In this document: positions 1 to 9,553 of the stretch, one piece after another | How positions within the stretch are numbered: the first letter of the stretch is position 1 | How the letters are laid out: each line of letters opens with the position of its first letter | Assembly: GCA_045598825.1 (NCBI GenBank) | Contig: JAZRUX010000011.1 | Span: forward strand, 1 to 25,515 | Direction: 5' to 3' | DNA length: 25,515 nt | Source of the DNA: Hennigella sp045598825 | Lineage (GTDB): Bacteria > Bacillota_I > Bacilli_A > Mycoplasmatales > Mycoplasmoidaceae | Translations under genes and position numbers: made by a program | The notes under the pieces: generated by a model | The model's input: only the letters and a program-made list of their open reading frames with translations | The model's database searches: none | What the model was told of the DNA's origin: nothing

Positions 1-79
1 TGTCACAACCAACTAATGATGTTAGCGGTGCTGCTACACATGCAATTGTGACAAAAGGTAATAATTTTTTTAGTTTCAT
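1..79 (-). CDS. Lipoprotein, N-terminal 26 residues only (runs off the window)
   Basis: The reverse strand opens with ATG at 79 and encodes a short basic start (MKLKKLL), a hydrophobic stretch and the lipobox S-L-V-G-C at residues 21-25, so the mature protein would be lipid-anchored at Cys25 on the outer face of the membrane. The gene continues beyond position 1, so its function cannot be read. A purine-rich stretch (AGAAAGAAG) lies before the start in place of a strong Shine-Dalgarno. It diverges from the lipoprotein gene at 278. Confidence 0.8.
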   Translation of the reverse strand, partial: MKLKKLLPFVTIACVAAPLTSLVGCD

Positions 80-115
80 AAAACTTCTTTCTGTATCCTT
101 TTCGAATACACAATC

Positions 116-121
116 ATTATA
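116..121 (-). promoter_or_regulatory. -10 box (TATAAT) for the lipoprotein at 1-79
   Basis: TATAAT on the minus strand, 36 bases before the ATG at 79. No convincing -35 box is visible. Confidence 0.45.
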
Positions 122-128
122 TATAAAT

Positions 129-154
129 AAAAAATAGGGAAAATCCTATTTTTT
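129..154. terminator. AT-rich hairpin between two divergent lipoprotein genes
   Basis: A 10-bp stem (129-138 with 145-154, core TAGG/CCTA) has A- and T-runs on both flanks, as in a bidirectional intrinsic terminator. It sits between divergent genes, where no terminator is needed. It may be a relic of a lost gene or protect each promoter from read-through. Confidence 0.55.
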
Positions 155-254
155 ATAATTGTTGACCCTTTTTGAATTGTGCATCATATAGTTTGAAATG
201 AAAACACATTTTACAAACTTAAAAACATTTATTCATATATCTTTTTTATATCTA

Positions 255-272
255 TATAATATATTTAAGGAG
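255..272 (+). promoter_or_regulatory. -10 box and Shine-Dalgarno of the 278 gene
   Basis: TATAAT at 255-260 is followed by a strong AAGGAG ribosome site at 267-272, five bases before ATG 278. The -10 is so close that the mRNA would begin at or just before the Shine-Dalgarno. A second possible promoter starts with TTGACC at 162-167. Confidence 0.5.
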
Positions 273-277
273 TAAAT

Positions 278-2962
278 ATGAAAAAGCGAAACAAAATTAT
301 AATATCAACTATGTCTGGTCTTGCTGCCACAACTAGTGTTGTTGCTCCACTTTCGAGTTGTTCGAATCAACAACATGAAAATAATCTTTATCAAAATATT
401 GATAAAGAATATGGTGTAACATCAGCAACATATGAAAAATTAAAAGGTAGTTTTGCCAATGAGATGGAAGCATACACAGCAGAGATGTCTCCCCAAGAAA
501 GAGCTGCTGTTATGGATGAATATGTTAATGCAATGGATCGTTTTGATCAAATATCTACGACAAACAGATATGGTTGAACTTCATTGACTAGTGCAGTGGT
601 TAATTATGCACGAGACGAATTTGGTTTTAAATTAGCTAGACAATCATCAGTAAAATGGTCACAGTTAGCAAGTATATACAACGGAATGGCTAAGTCAATG
701 AGGACTTACATGGAAAGTAGTAAACTTGCTCCAACATTTATTAGCAAAATTTTAACTGAATCTCGAGCTAGATTTGATACTATTGAAAAGAATTTAAAAG
801 CAAAATATGGCAACGATGCTCTAGGTGGAATGATTGAAGCTAAAAAGCAAATCGTTACTTGCTTTGAAGATGCTAATGATGAAATTGCATTAGTTAGTGC
901 TTCGCAACGTTTAGCTGATTTTGCTGATGAATATCAATTTGATTACATTGAAGATAGTAAAGATAATCGTTTAGACGAAATTGTAGGCCAACTTGAAGTT
1001 AATAAGCCTATTAATGACACTTTAATGAGAAAATTATTTACTATTACTAAAAAGTCAGATCCTGGTGTACCGGTTTATTTTGAATGTGATAAAATGATTC
1101 CAATGTTTACGGTTACTCCAACTCTTAAATCTATTCAACAAAATAAAGCTAATAACACTTTCTCTTTATCAATAGACTTTTCTTTGATTAAGAGTTATTA
1201 CTTAACAAAATATACTCCTGAGCAACAAAAGGCTGTTACTGCTCACTTATATTCAGCAGACCCAACACGAATGAATGATCTTACAAATGAGAAGACACCT
1301 TTGTCTGAAACTATTAAAAAAATGCCAATTAAATATCTAGATTTTGCTGTTTTAGTTTCAAGCAACCAAGAAATTCTAAATATCCAAGATGTTTATTTTA
1401 ACCCTGAATCAAAAGCAGGAAAAATTTCATTTAAATGAGCTGATGACGAAAACCAAGCTTATGAAGCATTCTTTGATGGACTTGAGAAGGTAGGAAATCA
1501 TGAATGAAAAGGAACGGTTGGAACACAAACTCTTGCTAATGCTGGACTACTAATTTCATATGACGATGAAAACTATCTATCGTGTGCTGAAATTCTTTCT
1601 AAAATGAATGAAAAGGTCCAACAAGCAGCTAAAGGTCAAAATGTTAAGATTAATTTAGCAGAAGGATTTTTAACAAATTGTAATATTGAATCAGAAATCA
1701 AGATTACTGAAGATGGACAAGGTCACAATGAAGTTGTGAACAAATTCCATATTACTTATAAAAATTCTAAATATAGAGAAAAAACAGCAGCTTATGATGA
1801 TGCTGTTGTTCCGCCTTGCATTGATTATAAAATATCTAACCATTACTTTGATGTTACAAATCAAAAGTTTAATGAAGCTTACCACTCAATAACTTTATAC
1901 ACAAAGAAAGAATTACATTTATATCAAAAAGAAGCAACAGAAGCAATGTTTATTCAATCTGTTTCTATGGCTGCTAATTTAGTTTCCGCTGGTTTTTTAG
2001 TATATTTATGTTGGGAAAACATTGCCAATAGTCCTCTTCACAAAAAAACTAATATCATTTCTCTTGTGTTATCTTTTGTTATATTAGCATTGCAAGCATA
2101 CAACTATTGTTTGTTTAAGAAAAACTACTACGACAAGATTAAAGACTACAACAAAAAAGTAGATGATTTTTTATCTAATTTTGGTGGTCATCCTGAAGTA
2201 ATAGACATGATTCGTAGAATAACTATTGATGACCCAAAGGACTATTTTGTAATCTTTAATAATGATGGTAGTTATGATCAACACGAATATGCTATTAAAT
2301 GTGAAAAATTCAGAAGTGAAATAGGCATTGAAAAAGCACGTGAATTAAATGAATACTATGGATCTATTATGACCTCTGAAACAATGAAAACATTTATATT
2401 GCTTCAAGAACAAGCCGAAGTTGATAAAAATAGAATGAAAAGAGACTTCAGCAATTGAACATCAGGAGGCAAATACTGACTAATTTCTTGAGGCCTTACA
2501 GCCAATACTAGTGTTCTTGCTCTCATTTCATACTACCTTCAAAAGAAAATCCATTCTTCTGTGGCGGAACAACTTGAACCTCCAATTGAAGAAGAAGTAG
2601 TGGATGAAGCAGAAATCTGTATTAATGAAGGCCATGAGGCTGAAAAAGAAATGTGAGATGGTTTCCAAGTATTTTTATATGCTAAACACCTTGACACACG
2701 AAGTGTTTATTCAAATCTTTATCAATGATCATTATCAAATCCTACCAAAATGCTTTCTTGAAGCCAAATCGAAGACCCTTGATATTATGCTAGACAGCAA
2801 TGAGAAAAAGTCTTTAATTCATTAAGAGACGTAATAAAAGATAAACACAAAGTGTCTGATGAAGAATTGGATAAGATTCTTAAAGATCAAACAGATATAC
2901 TTGAAAATCAATCAAGACAATTCTATGATGTTATATCTGATTATGTTTGAGATGCTCCTTAG
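278..2962 (+). CDS. Large lipoprotein with three internal membrane helices, unknown function
   Basis: I do not recognise this family. The 894-residue product (TGA read as Trp; stop TAG) begins with a lipoprotein signal whose lipobox ends P-L-S-S-C at Cys28. Residues about 30-550 are mostly helical and charged with no Cys-rich or catalytic motif that I can name. Two hydrophobic helices follow at about 557-583 and 591-613, then a cytoplasm- or surface-exposed block, a third helix at about 733-755, an acidic Glu-rich linker, and a Trp-rich helical tail. A lipid anchor combined with three later helices is unusual, because most mycoplasma lipoproteins are anchored only by the lipid. The start is fixed by AAGGAG at 267-272. 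It is a single-gene unit with a terminator at 3008. Confidence 0.85.
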
Positions 2963-3007
2963 TTGAAAAGGCTAAGATATATAATGCTTAAATAATAACA
3001 AACGATT

Positions 3008-3031
3008 AAACTAGGTAAAACCTAGTTTTTT
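3008..3031 (+). terminator. Intrinsic terminator after the 278-2962 gene
   Basis: A 9-bp perfect stem AAACTAGGT / ACCTAGTTT with an AAA loop runs into a T-tract. It belongs to the ACTAG-core terminator set of this window. Confidence 0.85.
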
Positions 3032-3037
3032 GTTTTA

Positions 3038-3055
3038 TATAATAAAGCAAAGAGG
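3038..3055 (+). promoter_or_regulatory. -10 box and ribosome site of the GH97 gene
   Basis: TATAAT at 3038-3043 begins seven bases after the preceding terminator's T-run. AGAGG at 3051-3055 lies five bases before ATG 3061. Confidence 0.6.
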
Positions 3056-3060
3056 GCATT

Positions 3061-5043
3061 ATGAAAAAGATTAAATATTTAGCACCGGTGATGGCATTAG
3101 CTATTATGCCAATGTCTTTATCACCACTAGCATTAACAAGTTGTAACTCCAATGATAGTTTATGACAACTAACTAATCCTGATGGATCTTTAGCAATCGA
3201 CATTAACTTATCTAATGAAGGACAATTAACTTATTCTGTAAAAAAGAATAAAAAAGATATTGTTAACAAATCAGTATTAGGAATGAGTTTTACTCAAGAT
3301 AACAAAACATATGATTTTTCTAAAGGGTTAACTTACGTTAAAACCACAACCGATGAAAAAGAATTTTCATATGATAGTATTTCAGGAAAAACAAGCCATA
3401 TTAATGTTCATTATAAAGAAAAAGTCATCACCACAAAAATTGATGACTTATTTATGGATGTAACATTTAGAGCATTAAATGATGGTTATGGTTTTCAATA
3501 TTCATTTTATAAAGAAAATAATGAACAAGATGTTTTAACATGACTGAATGAATTTAGTGAATTTAATATTCCTTTTAATTCATTAACATATGGAATGGAT
3601 TATGAAGCAAATAGACAAGGTGATATAGATTATTATTCTTATGAAACACACTATATGGTTCGTGATTCAAAAAACATTGATGATTCAACGATAGTTTCAA
3701 TGCCTTTTGGGTATGAAACAAATGGTTATTATTCATTTATCACCGAAAGTGGATTAATGGGAAGTGGATATCATGGTTCATTCTTAAAAAGAGATGAAAC
3801 AGGTCCATTAGCAATAGTTGATTCTCCTGCAGGTGGATCACAACCAGACCATACTATCACTCTTCCTTTTACCTCGCCATGAAGAGTATCATCTGTTGGT
3901 AATTATGCTACATCCTTTGAAACGACTATTGTGGAAGATATTCAAGGTGATATTGAAGAATATAAACCATCACAACAACCTGACTTCGATTATGACTGGG
4001 TTGAACCAGGATTAACATCATGAAGTTGGCTTAGAGCAGGTGGTGATGGTGACTTTGAAACACAAATGAAATATGTAGATTTATCTAAAGCAATGGGTTG
4101 AAAGTATGTGCTTTTGGATGCTGGCTGAGAAGCAATGGATGATGCAGAAGGACATTTAACAACACTAATTAATCATGCTACCCATGATGAGCCTAAGATT
4201 AAAGTCCTTGTTTGAGTTGATGCTAAAAAAGAACCTTTCTTATCTGATATGGATGGAGTGCTACAATCCTATGAAGAATTAGGAATATCAGGTGTTAAGG
4301 TTGACTTTTGGGATGGTCAGGCAGAAAAACCGATACGTCTAAAAGATCAAATGGAAGACAAACAAACAATTGAACAATATGATAAATTTTATCAATTAGC
4401 AGCTAAACATCATATGGTTGTTAATTGTCATGGATGCAATAAGCCAACTGGAGAAAGAAGAAAATACCCTAATGTTATTAACCGTGAGGCAATTCGTGGT
4501 AATGAAATGCACAACGTGTATGCTGGCCAAGGTGTTTTGCATGCCTTTACAAGAGGAATAGTTGGCCCGACTGATTTCACACCAGTAGTAATGCCATTGC
4601 AACATGATGTTACTATTGGATACCAAATGGCTTTAGGAATTTTATATGAATCTGGCACCCCTTCAATGGCTGATTTACCTGCAACATATATAAATGAAGA
4701 TGAAACTGATACACCTTATACAGATTATTATAAACATTTACCTGCAAGCTGAGATCAATCTAAATTTATAAAAGGCAATCCAGAAACATATGTAGTTATT
4801 GCTAGAAGAAAAGGAGACAATTGGTGATTAGCTGGAATAACTACAACACAAAGAGTTATTAATCTTGATTTTTCTTTCTTAGGAAATGGAACATATGATG
4901 CCATTATTTATAATGGCGGTGATAGGGGTGATGAAACAGATGACGCTATTGAAAAATCAACTGACACTATCACTCGTAATTCTAAAAGAGCGATACAAGT
5001 AACTGACAATGCTGGATTTGTAATTGAATTAAGAAAACAATAG
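3061..5043 (+). CDS. GH97 glycoside hydrolase, surface lipoprotein (retaining type, alpha-galactosidase-like)
   Basis: The 660-residue protein has a lipoprotein signal with lipobox A-L-T-S-C at Cys28 and the complete GH97 layout: an N-terminal beta domain opening S-P/N-P-D-G-S-L and reaching V-L-G-M-S-F, a central barrel with G-G-D-G-D-F-E and L-L-D-A-G-W, and a C-terminal beta domain (W-W-L-A-G-I-T-T then D-F-S-F-L). In G-V-K-V-D-F the Asp415 sits where retaining GH97 enzymes carry their nucleophile; inverting SusB-type enzymes lack it there. H-G-C-N-K-P-T-G followed by R-E-A-I-R-G-N-E (Glu476/Glu482) matches the acid/metal-binding block. So it should cleave terminal alpha-galactosides or alpha-glucosides outside the cell; the exact sugar is inferred. 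In-frame TGA and TGG are both used for Trp. It is a monocistronic neighbour of the GH2 gene. Confidence 0.88.
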
Positions 5044-5046
5044 TTA

Positions 5047-5073
5047 AAACTAGAGTAAAACTCTAGTTTTTTT
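5047..5073 (+). terminator. Intrinsic terminator after the GH97 gene
   Basis: A 10-bp perfect stem (5047-5056 with 5060-5069, core CTAGAGT) with an AAA loop and seven Ts. Confidence 0.9.
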
Positions 5074-5091
5074 CTTTCACTAAATAATATA

Positions 5092-5109
5092 TATAATAAT
5101 ATAAGAAGG
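5092..5109 (+). promoter_or_regulatory. -10 box and ribosome site of the GH2 gene
   Basis: TATAAT at 5092-5097 inside an AT repeat, then AGAAGG at 5104-5109 five bases before ATG 5115. Confidence 0.6.
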
Positions 5110-5114
5110 TAATT

Positions 5115-7898
5115 ATGAAAAAAATTAAACTATTAACTGCTATTGCAACAGCAATTGTTCCAATGTCGCTTTTTGCTACAAGTTGTGGACAATCACAAGA
5201 GGAAGAAGACACAAATGTTTATCGTGATATCAATCTTGATGAAGGTTGAACATTTAGATTAAATGATCAAGAAACAGAACAAACTATTGATTTACCACAT
5301 GACTTTTCAATTATTCAACCATTTGACTATAGTCAACGTAGTTTAGAACATAACAAATCTTCTGGAACAACCGGTTTTTTACCTGGTGGTATTGGTTATT
5401 ATCATAAAAACTTTATTTTGCCTAGAAAAAAGGATGCAACAGTTATCTTAAATTTTGATGGTGCATACAATGACACAATAGTTACAGTTAATGGTCAAAT
5501 TGTTGGTAATAACAAATATGGTTACAATCCATTTGCATTTGATATTAGTAACTACGTTGTTGCTGATGGTAGAACAGTAAATAAACTAGACGTTATTGTT
5601 AAACATGAACATATAACATCAAGTCGTTGATATCCAGGTTCTGGTATCTATCGTGATGTTAAAGTTTCAGTTTTAAATAAAATACATATTGCTCACAATG
5701 GAACATATGTAACAACACCTAATTTAAAACAAGAAGCTGGCAATGATGTTTCAGTTAATGTCGAAGTAGATGTACAAAATTCCTACGATGAAAGTAAAAC
5801 TGCTTATGTAAAATGTAGAGTAATTGATGCACATGGAACTCCTGTTTCAGATTGATCTGCAACAAAAGCAGAAACGATTAGCAAACAAGAAACTCATACA
5901 TTTAGCAGAACATTAAAAGTTAATAATCCTAATCTATGATCAGCAGATAACCCTAATCTTTATTATGTTGAAACACAAGTAGTTTCAAATGATCAAATCG
6001 TTGATCAATATAAAACAAGATTTGGTTTTAGATATTTTGAATTTGGCAAACAAGGTTTCTTTGTTAATGGCCAACCAACCAAACTTCTAGGTGTTTGTTT
6101 GCACCATGACCAAGGTGCTTTAGGTGCTGCTTCATATAATGATGCAATTTATCGTCAATTAACCATTATGAAAGAAATGGGCATGAATGCCGTTAGAACT
6201 AGTCATAACTGTCCTGATGAAGACTTTTTAAGAATGTGCGATGAGCTTGGGCTATATGTTATGGATGAAGCATTTGATGGATGAGAATTTTCAAAAACAA
6301 GTGATGATTTTGGTGCAGTATGAAAAGAAGAGATTGGATATGGCAATCAATTAATTGATGCGGCACCAAATATGCAATGACATAGCTTTGTTATGCAAAG
6401 CATGGTAAAGCGTGATCGTAATTGCCCTTCTATCTTTATGTGATCATTAGGTAATGAATTACACGAAGGTAAATGGCATGATTCTGATACTACTGATGCA
6501 GAAAGAGACCAAATTAGTAAGGAAATGGTGCAATATGCAAAAGATCTAAAAAATATTGCTAGAAGACTTGATCATGATGAAAGCACTGCTAGATGATGTG
6601 GAACAGCTCTAGAAAGTGATCCAAACTGGTACAATCCTGAACCAGTAGATCCATTAAAATACGAATATAATTGGCCAAAATGTCAAGTAGCAAGAACACT
6701 TTATGAAAATAATGGTGTAATTGGTCTGAACTATGGAGAAGAAGAAAAAACGGAATTAACTCTAAGTCGTTTTGATAGGGTTTATGGTTCAGAAACTGCA
6801 AGTGCTTACAATTCTCGAGGTTTCTATGGTGCAATCAATTGGTCTAAAACAAATCCTGACGATCACTTCCGTGTATCATCATATGATACTCAAGGAACTA
6901 CTGTTGCTTCAGAAGCTTTATGAAGAACACTATATTATGATGGTTATGGAGGCCAATTTGTTTGAACTGGTTTTGACTATATTGGTGAACCATCACCATA
7001 TTGTTGAAACTGTGAAGAAGATGACCCTGCAAAAATAACAAAATTACCATACCCTAATAGTTCATATTATGGTATTGTTGATACATGTGGTTTCCCAAAA
7101 GATTCATATTATCTATATCGTTCACACTTAAGACAAGATTCTACAACAACACATTTAGTTGGTTCGTTAAATCCAAACAATATGTATAAATATACAGAAC
7201 CAGAAAGTATTGCCGGATACACTCCAATTGACATTTATACAAATGCCCCTTGAACATTAATTAAACGTAATGGAGAAGTAATTGCCCGAGTAGAAAGGAT
7301 AGAAACGCCTACAAGCAGCGGAAGTGGATTTTATAATAGTTATGAACTATATAGCATAAAAGATTGCTGCAAGGCTATACAATTACCAGATACGGCTCAT
7401 AAACTATACACTAGATTAGCTGTTCAAATAGAAGGGACGAATGAAATTACAGCAGAAGCATGTAATTCACCTTCTGAGGATGAGCCAATAGAACCCACTT
7501 TTGGTTTATCTCGTTTGGAGTATAAAGATGATCATTATAACGACAAAATCGAATTTATACCAGATAAAACAATAATTAATGCTGATGGCAAATCATTAGT
7601 TTATATTACTGTTAATTTACTAGATAGTGATGATAATTTAGTCACTGATTATACTGATCGACAAAAAGAAATAGAAATTATATGAACTGGACCTGGTGAG
7701 GTTATAGGCGTAGATAATGGTGACCAAGCAACTGACAAAAAGTTCCAAAACCCAGAGATCTATAGAATAGGTGGAGAAAAATTAGCTAAAATAATGACAT
7801 ATGCCGGAAAAGCTTTAATCATTGTACGTAGTGGCAAAACACCTGGCACCATCACTCTTAAACTTAATAAAAAACAATTGACTATCCAGACTATCTAA
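5115..7898 (+). CDS. GH2 beta-galactosidase, surface lipoprotein
   Basis: The 927-residue protein carries a signal peptide with lipobox F-A-T-S-C at Cys24, then the GH2 order: sugar-binding jelly-roll (D-L-P-H-D-F, then R-W-Y-P-G-S-G-I-Y-R), Ig-like domain, and TIM barrel with M-N-A-V-R-T-S-H-N. The acid/base is Glu448 in W-S-L-G-N-E and the likely nucleophile is Glu560 in Y-G-S-E-T-A-S. V-W-T-G-F-D-Y-I-G-E-P closes the barrel. The tail holds an Ig-like domain and a GH2 C-terminal domain with G-E-V-I-G-V-D-N-G-D, typical of multi-domain beta-galactosidases of gut Bacteroidetes and Firmicutes. It should release beta-linked galactose at the cell surface, complementing the GH97 enzyme upstream. 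Beta-glucuronidase activity is a less likely alternative. It is full length with no broken domain. Confidence 0.9.
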
Positions 7899-7907
7899 AA
7901 GATTAGC

Positions 7908-7937
7908 AAACTAGAGTTATACTCTAGTTTTTCTTTT
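7908..7937 (+). terminator. Intrinsic terminator after the GH2 gene
   Basis: A 10-bp perfect stem (7908-7917 with 7921-7930) with TAT loop and a T-rich tail. The arms are identical to those of the terminator at 5047. Confidence 0.9.
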
Positions 7938-7954
7938 ATAATTAAAGTAAGGAG
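7937..7954 (+). promoter_or_regulatory. -10 box and ribosome site of the 7961 gene
   Basis: TATAAT at 7937-7942 is fused to the preceding terminator tail. AAGGAG at 7949-7954 precedes ATG 7961 by six bases. Confidence 0.6.
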
Positions 7955-7960
7955 AAACTT

Positions 7961-8461
7961 ATGAAAAAAATATTAAAACGAGGTGCTGTCCTTACTGGTT
8001 GAAGCATCAAGTTAATTGGCAAACAACTACTTAAAAAATATGGAATTGATTTAGGCATTACTGGTAATAACGGTAAAAACTATTTTAAACACCGTTTAGA
8101 AAACAAATACAATGTTTATTTTATGAAACATTGATCAACATTTGGCGAAATCTATGATGCACCAAATCAACAAATTACTAATATTGTTCCTGAAGCTGAA
8201 CAATATAAAGTAATTAATGAACACTGACGTGGTTTTTCACATCCGGAAGTTTTTGATCGTTATAAAACTAAAGGGACAAAGCAAGCTGAATACAATCACA
8301 ACTTTAATACAAATGATGGTCCACGTTTGGTCTTTGGTAAAGTGGGAGAAATGTCTTGAGAGTTTTGAGGTATTTATGAACTAGACCACATTGATCAAAA
8401 GACAAAAACTAAAGTTTGAAAGTTATCGGCTAAACAATATCCAGTTAAAAATAAGAACTAG
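7961..8461 (+). CDS. Unknown soluble protein, 166 aa
   Basis: I do not recognise this gene with confidence. The product is basic, has no signal peptide or membrane helix, and is rich in aromatic residues. The second half (residues about 120-160) reads R-L-V-F-G-K-V, then W-E-F-W-G-I-Y-E-L and later K-V-W-K-L-S, a pattern that loosely recalls the beta core of SRA-like or restriction-associated domains in which a gated ligand sits under aromatic residues. No HNH or PD-(D/E)XK catalytic motif is seen, so nuclease function should not be assumed. The start is set by AAGGAG six bases upstream. The stop TAG forms part of the terminator stem. It lies alone between a glycosidase gene and a coiled-coil gene. 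Confidence 0.75.
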
Positions 8462-8480
8462 AGCAAGCTCTAGTTTTTTT
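8456..8480 (+). terminator. Intrinsic terminator containing the stop codon of the 7961 gene
   Basis: A 9-bp stem AACTAGAGC / GCTCTAGTT with a minimal AA loop and a run of seven Ts. The TAG stop at 8459-8461 is inside the left arm. Confidence 0.88.
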
Positions 8481-8536
8481 ATTCATCATTAATTTTTCTA
8501 AATTTTTTAATTTTTAGGTAAATATACATATGGGAG

Positions 8537-8555
8537 AACCCTACGATGTAGGGTT
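8537..8555 (+). promoter_or_regulatory. GC-rich hairpin directly in front of the 8565 start codon
   Basis: AACCCTAC (8537-8544), loop GAT, GTAGGGTT (8548-8555): a perfect 8-bp stem ending nine bases before ATG 8565. It occupies the place of a ribosome site. No T-run follows, so it does not look like an ordinary terminator. The purine-rich GGGAGA at 8532-8537 lies on its 5' side. Confidence 0.55.
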
Positions 8556-8564
8556 AATATTTTC

Positions 8565-8948
8565 ATGGAAAATTTTATCAAATACTATTCATATAATCAA
8601 GTTATCGAAGAGCATGATGTTTTGATTATGACACAACAAGAATATTCAACAAATAAAAATAAACTAGATAATCCAAAGATGATTGTCTGTGTTAATCGTC
8701 AAGGTGGAATAAAAGAACCAAAGATTCCTAAATGATTCCAAGCATATAAGAAAGAAAATGATGCTAAATTTGAACAAATTAATGCAAAGTTTGAGCGGAT
8801 AGATGCAAAGTTTGAACAAATGGATAATGAGATGCCAAAATGATTTAAAACTTGATATGATAATTTTGAGCATCGTTTAAATGAGCATTTTGATAAGATT
8901 GAGTCAAGACTTGATAATATTGTTCGACTTAACAACCTTAAAGAATAA
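8565..8948 (+). CDS. Small coiled-coil protein with heptad repeats, 127 aa
   Basis: The protein has no signal or membrane helix. Residues about 1-60 are a mixed globular part with V-N-R-Q-G-G-I. Residues about 64-90 hold three consecutive seven-residue units, A-K-F-E-Q-I-N, A-K-F-E-R-I-D, A-K-F-E-Q-M-D, and the tail continues as amphipathic helix (F-D-K-I-E-S-R-L-D). The style resembles the mycoplasma UPF0134-type coiled-coil families, where heptad number varies between paralogues; this link is by pattern only. The function is unknown, perhaps an oligomerising adaptor. No normal Shine-Dalgarno is present; a strong hairpin covers that site. Another ATG at 8530 is in a different frame and gives only a short ORF, so 8565 is preferred. 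Confidence 0.75.
8763..8825 (+). repeat. Three 21-bp tandem units encoding A-K-F-E heptads
   Basis: Consecutive near-identical 21-base units (each GC-A-A-A-G/A-T-T-T-G-A-style) encode AKFEQIN, AKFERID and AKFEQMD. In-frame slippage here would change the coiled-coil length without frameshift. Confidence 0.7.
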
Positions 8949-8971
8949 TTTATAATATTTGTATAAGGAGA
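8949..8971 (+). promoter_or_regulatory. -10 box and strong Shine-Dalgarno of the 8979 gene
   Basis: TATAAT at 8951-8956 lies in a 16-base stretch (8949-8964) repeated exactly at 9540-9555 before the next gene. AAGGAG at 8966-8971 is seven bases before ATG 8979. Confidence 0.6.
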
Positions 8972-8978
8972 AAATAAA

Positions 8979-9485
8979 ATGAGTGATAAAAAATTTATTA
9001 ATCGTCCAACTTGTGCGATTATTCTATCAACACTTGCATTTGTGTTTGTGCTAGCAGCATTTATTGTTTCACAAACAGTAACAATGTATAAGTACCAAGT
9101 TGCAGAACTAACAACCATTACTTTTGAAATTTCATGGGAAGGTGCTGGCATCTATTTAGGCTTGATGCTAGCTGCTGGTGTAATAATGGCTGGCAAACTA
9201 TGTTGCTGCACATTTAAACACTACAAATTAGAACCTAATAATAAATTATTAATGGCAAACCTATTTATTGAAATTTTGGCTACTATTTTAACATTTGTAG
9301 CAGCATTTGGTATCTTTATGTTTGCTAGGGAAATGAATGTAGAAGAACTAATAGAAGACCCAATGCAAATGCTTAATATACTTGAAAAGGTAAATCGTCC
9401 AACTACAATCATCGGATCATTTGCATTAGGTTTAGGTTTCTTTGGTTCAGTAACTAACTTGATTACTTTAGCTAAAGAAAAGTAA
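8979..9485 (+). CDS. Four-helix membrane protein, unknown function, 168 aa
   Basis: Four hydrophobic segments are visible at about residues 12-33, 55-75, 85-108 and 140-162, joined by short loops, so both ends should be cytoplasmic. A Cys cluster (K-L-C-C-C-T-F) follows helix 2. A charged loop E-E-L-I-E-D-P lies between helices 3 and 4. No transporter or enzyme signature is recognised. The start is supported by AAGGAG at the ideal distance. It forms its own unit, closed by a terminator that abuts the promoter of the GxGYxYP gene. Confidence 0.8.
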   Translation: MSDKKFINRPTCAIILSTLAFVFVLAAFIVSQTVTMYKYQVAELTTITFEISWEGAGIYLGLMLAAGVIMAGKLCCCTFKHYKLEPNNKLLMANLFIEILATILTFVAAFGIFMFAREMNVEELIEDPMQMLNILEKVNRPTTIIGSFALGLGFFGSVTNLITLAKEK

Positions 9486-9513
9486 TTTAAGAAATTAAAG
9501 AATATGTTAAATT

Positions 9514-9542
9514 AAATAAGAGCATATAGCTCTTATTTTTTT
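9514..9542 (+). terminator. Intrinsic terminator after the four-helix protein
   Basis: A 10-bp stem (9514-9523 with 9529-9538, core AAGAGC/GCTCTT), five-base loop and a T-run that runs directly into the TATAAT of the next gene. Confidence 0.88.
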
Positions 9543-9547
9543 ATAAT
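9542..9547 (+). promoter_or_regulatory. -10 box giving a leaderless GxGYxYP mRNA
   Basis: TATAAT ends six bases before ATG 9554, so transcription should begin on the start codon itself. There is no Shine-Dalgarno. Confidence 0.6.
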
Positions 9548-9553
9548 ATTTGT

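Noticed and set aside
4396..4658. Two minus-strand ORFs inside the GH97 gene
   Set aside because: They lie opposite a conserved catalytic region, have no ribosome site and no recognisable product.
8530..8676. Alternative ATG at 8530 upstream of the coiled-coil gene
   Set aside because: It is in a different frame and stops after about 48 codons. The frame starting at 8565 carries the heptads.
8699..9151. A 150-residue minus-strand ORF across the coiled-coil and four-helix genes
   Set aside because: It is antisense to two better-supported genes, crosses their boundary and promoter, and has low-complexity Ser/Leu/Ile composition.
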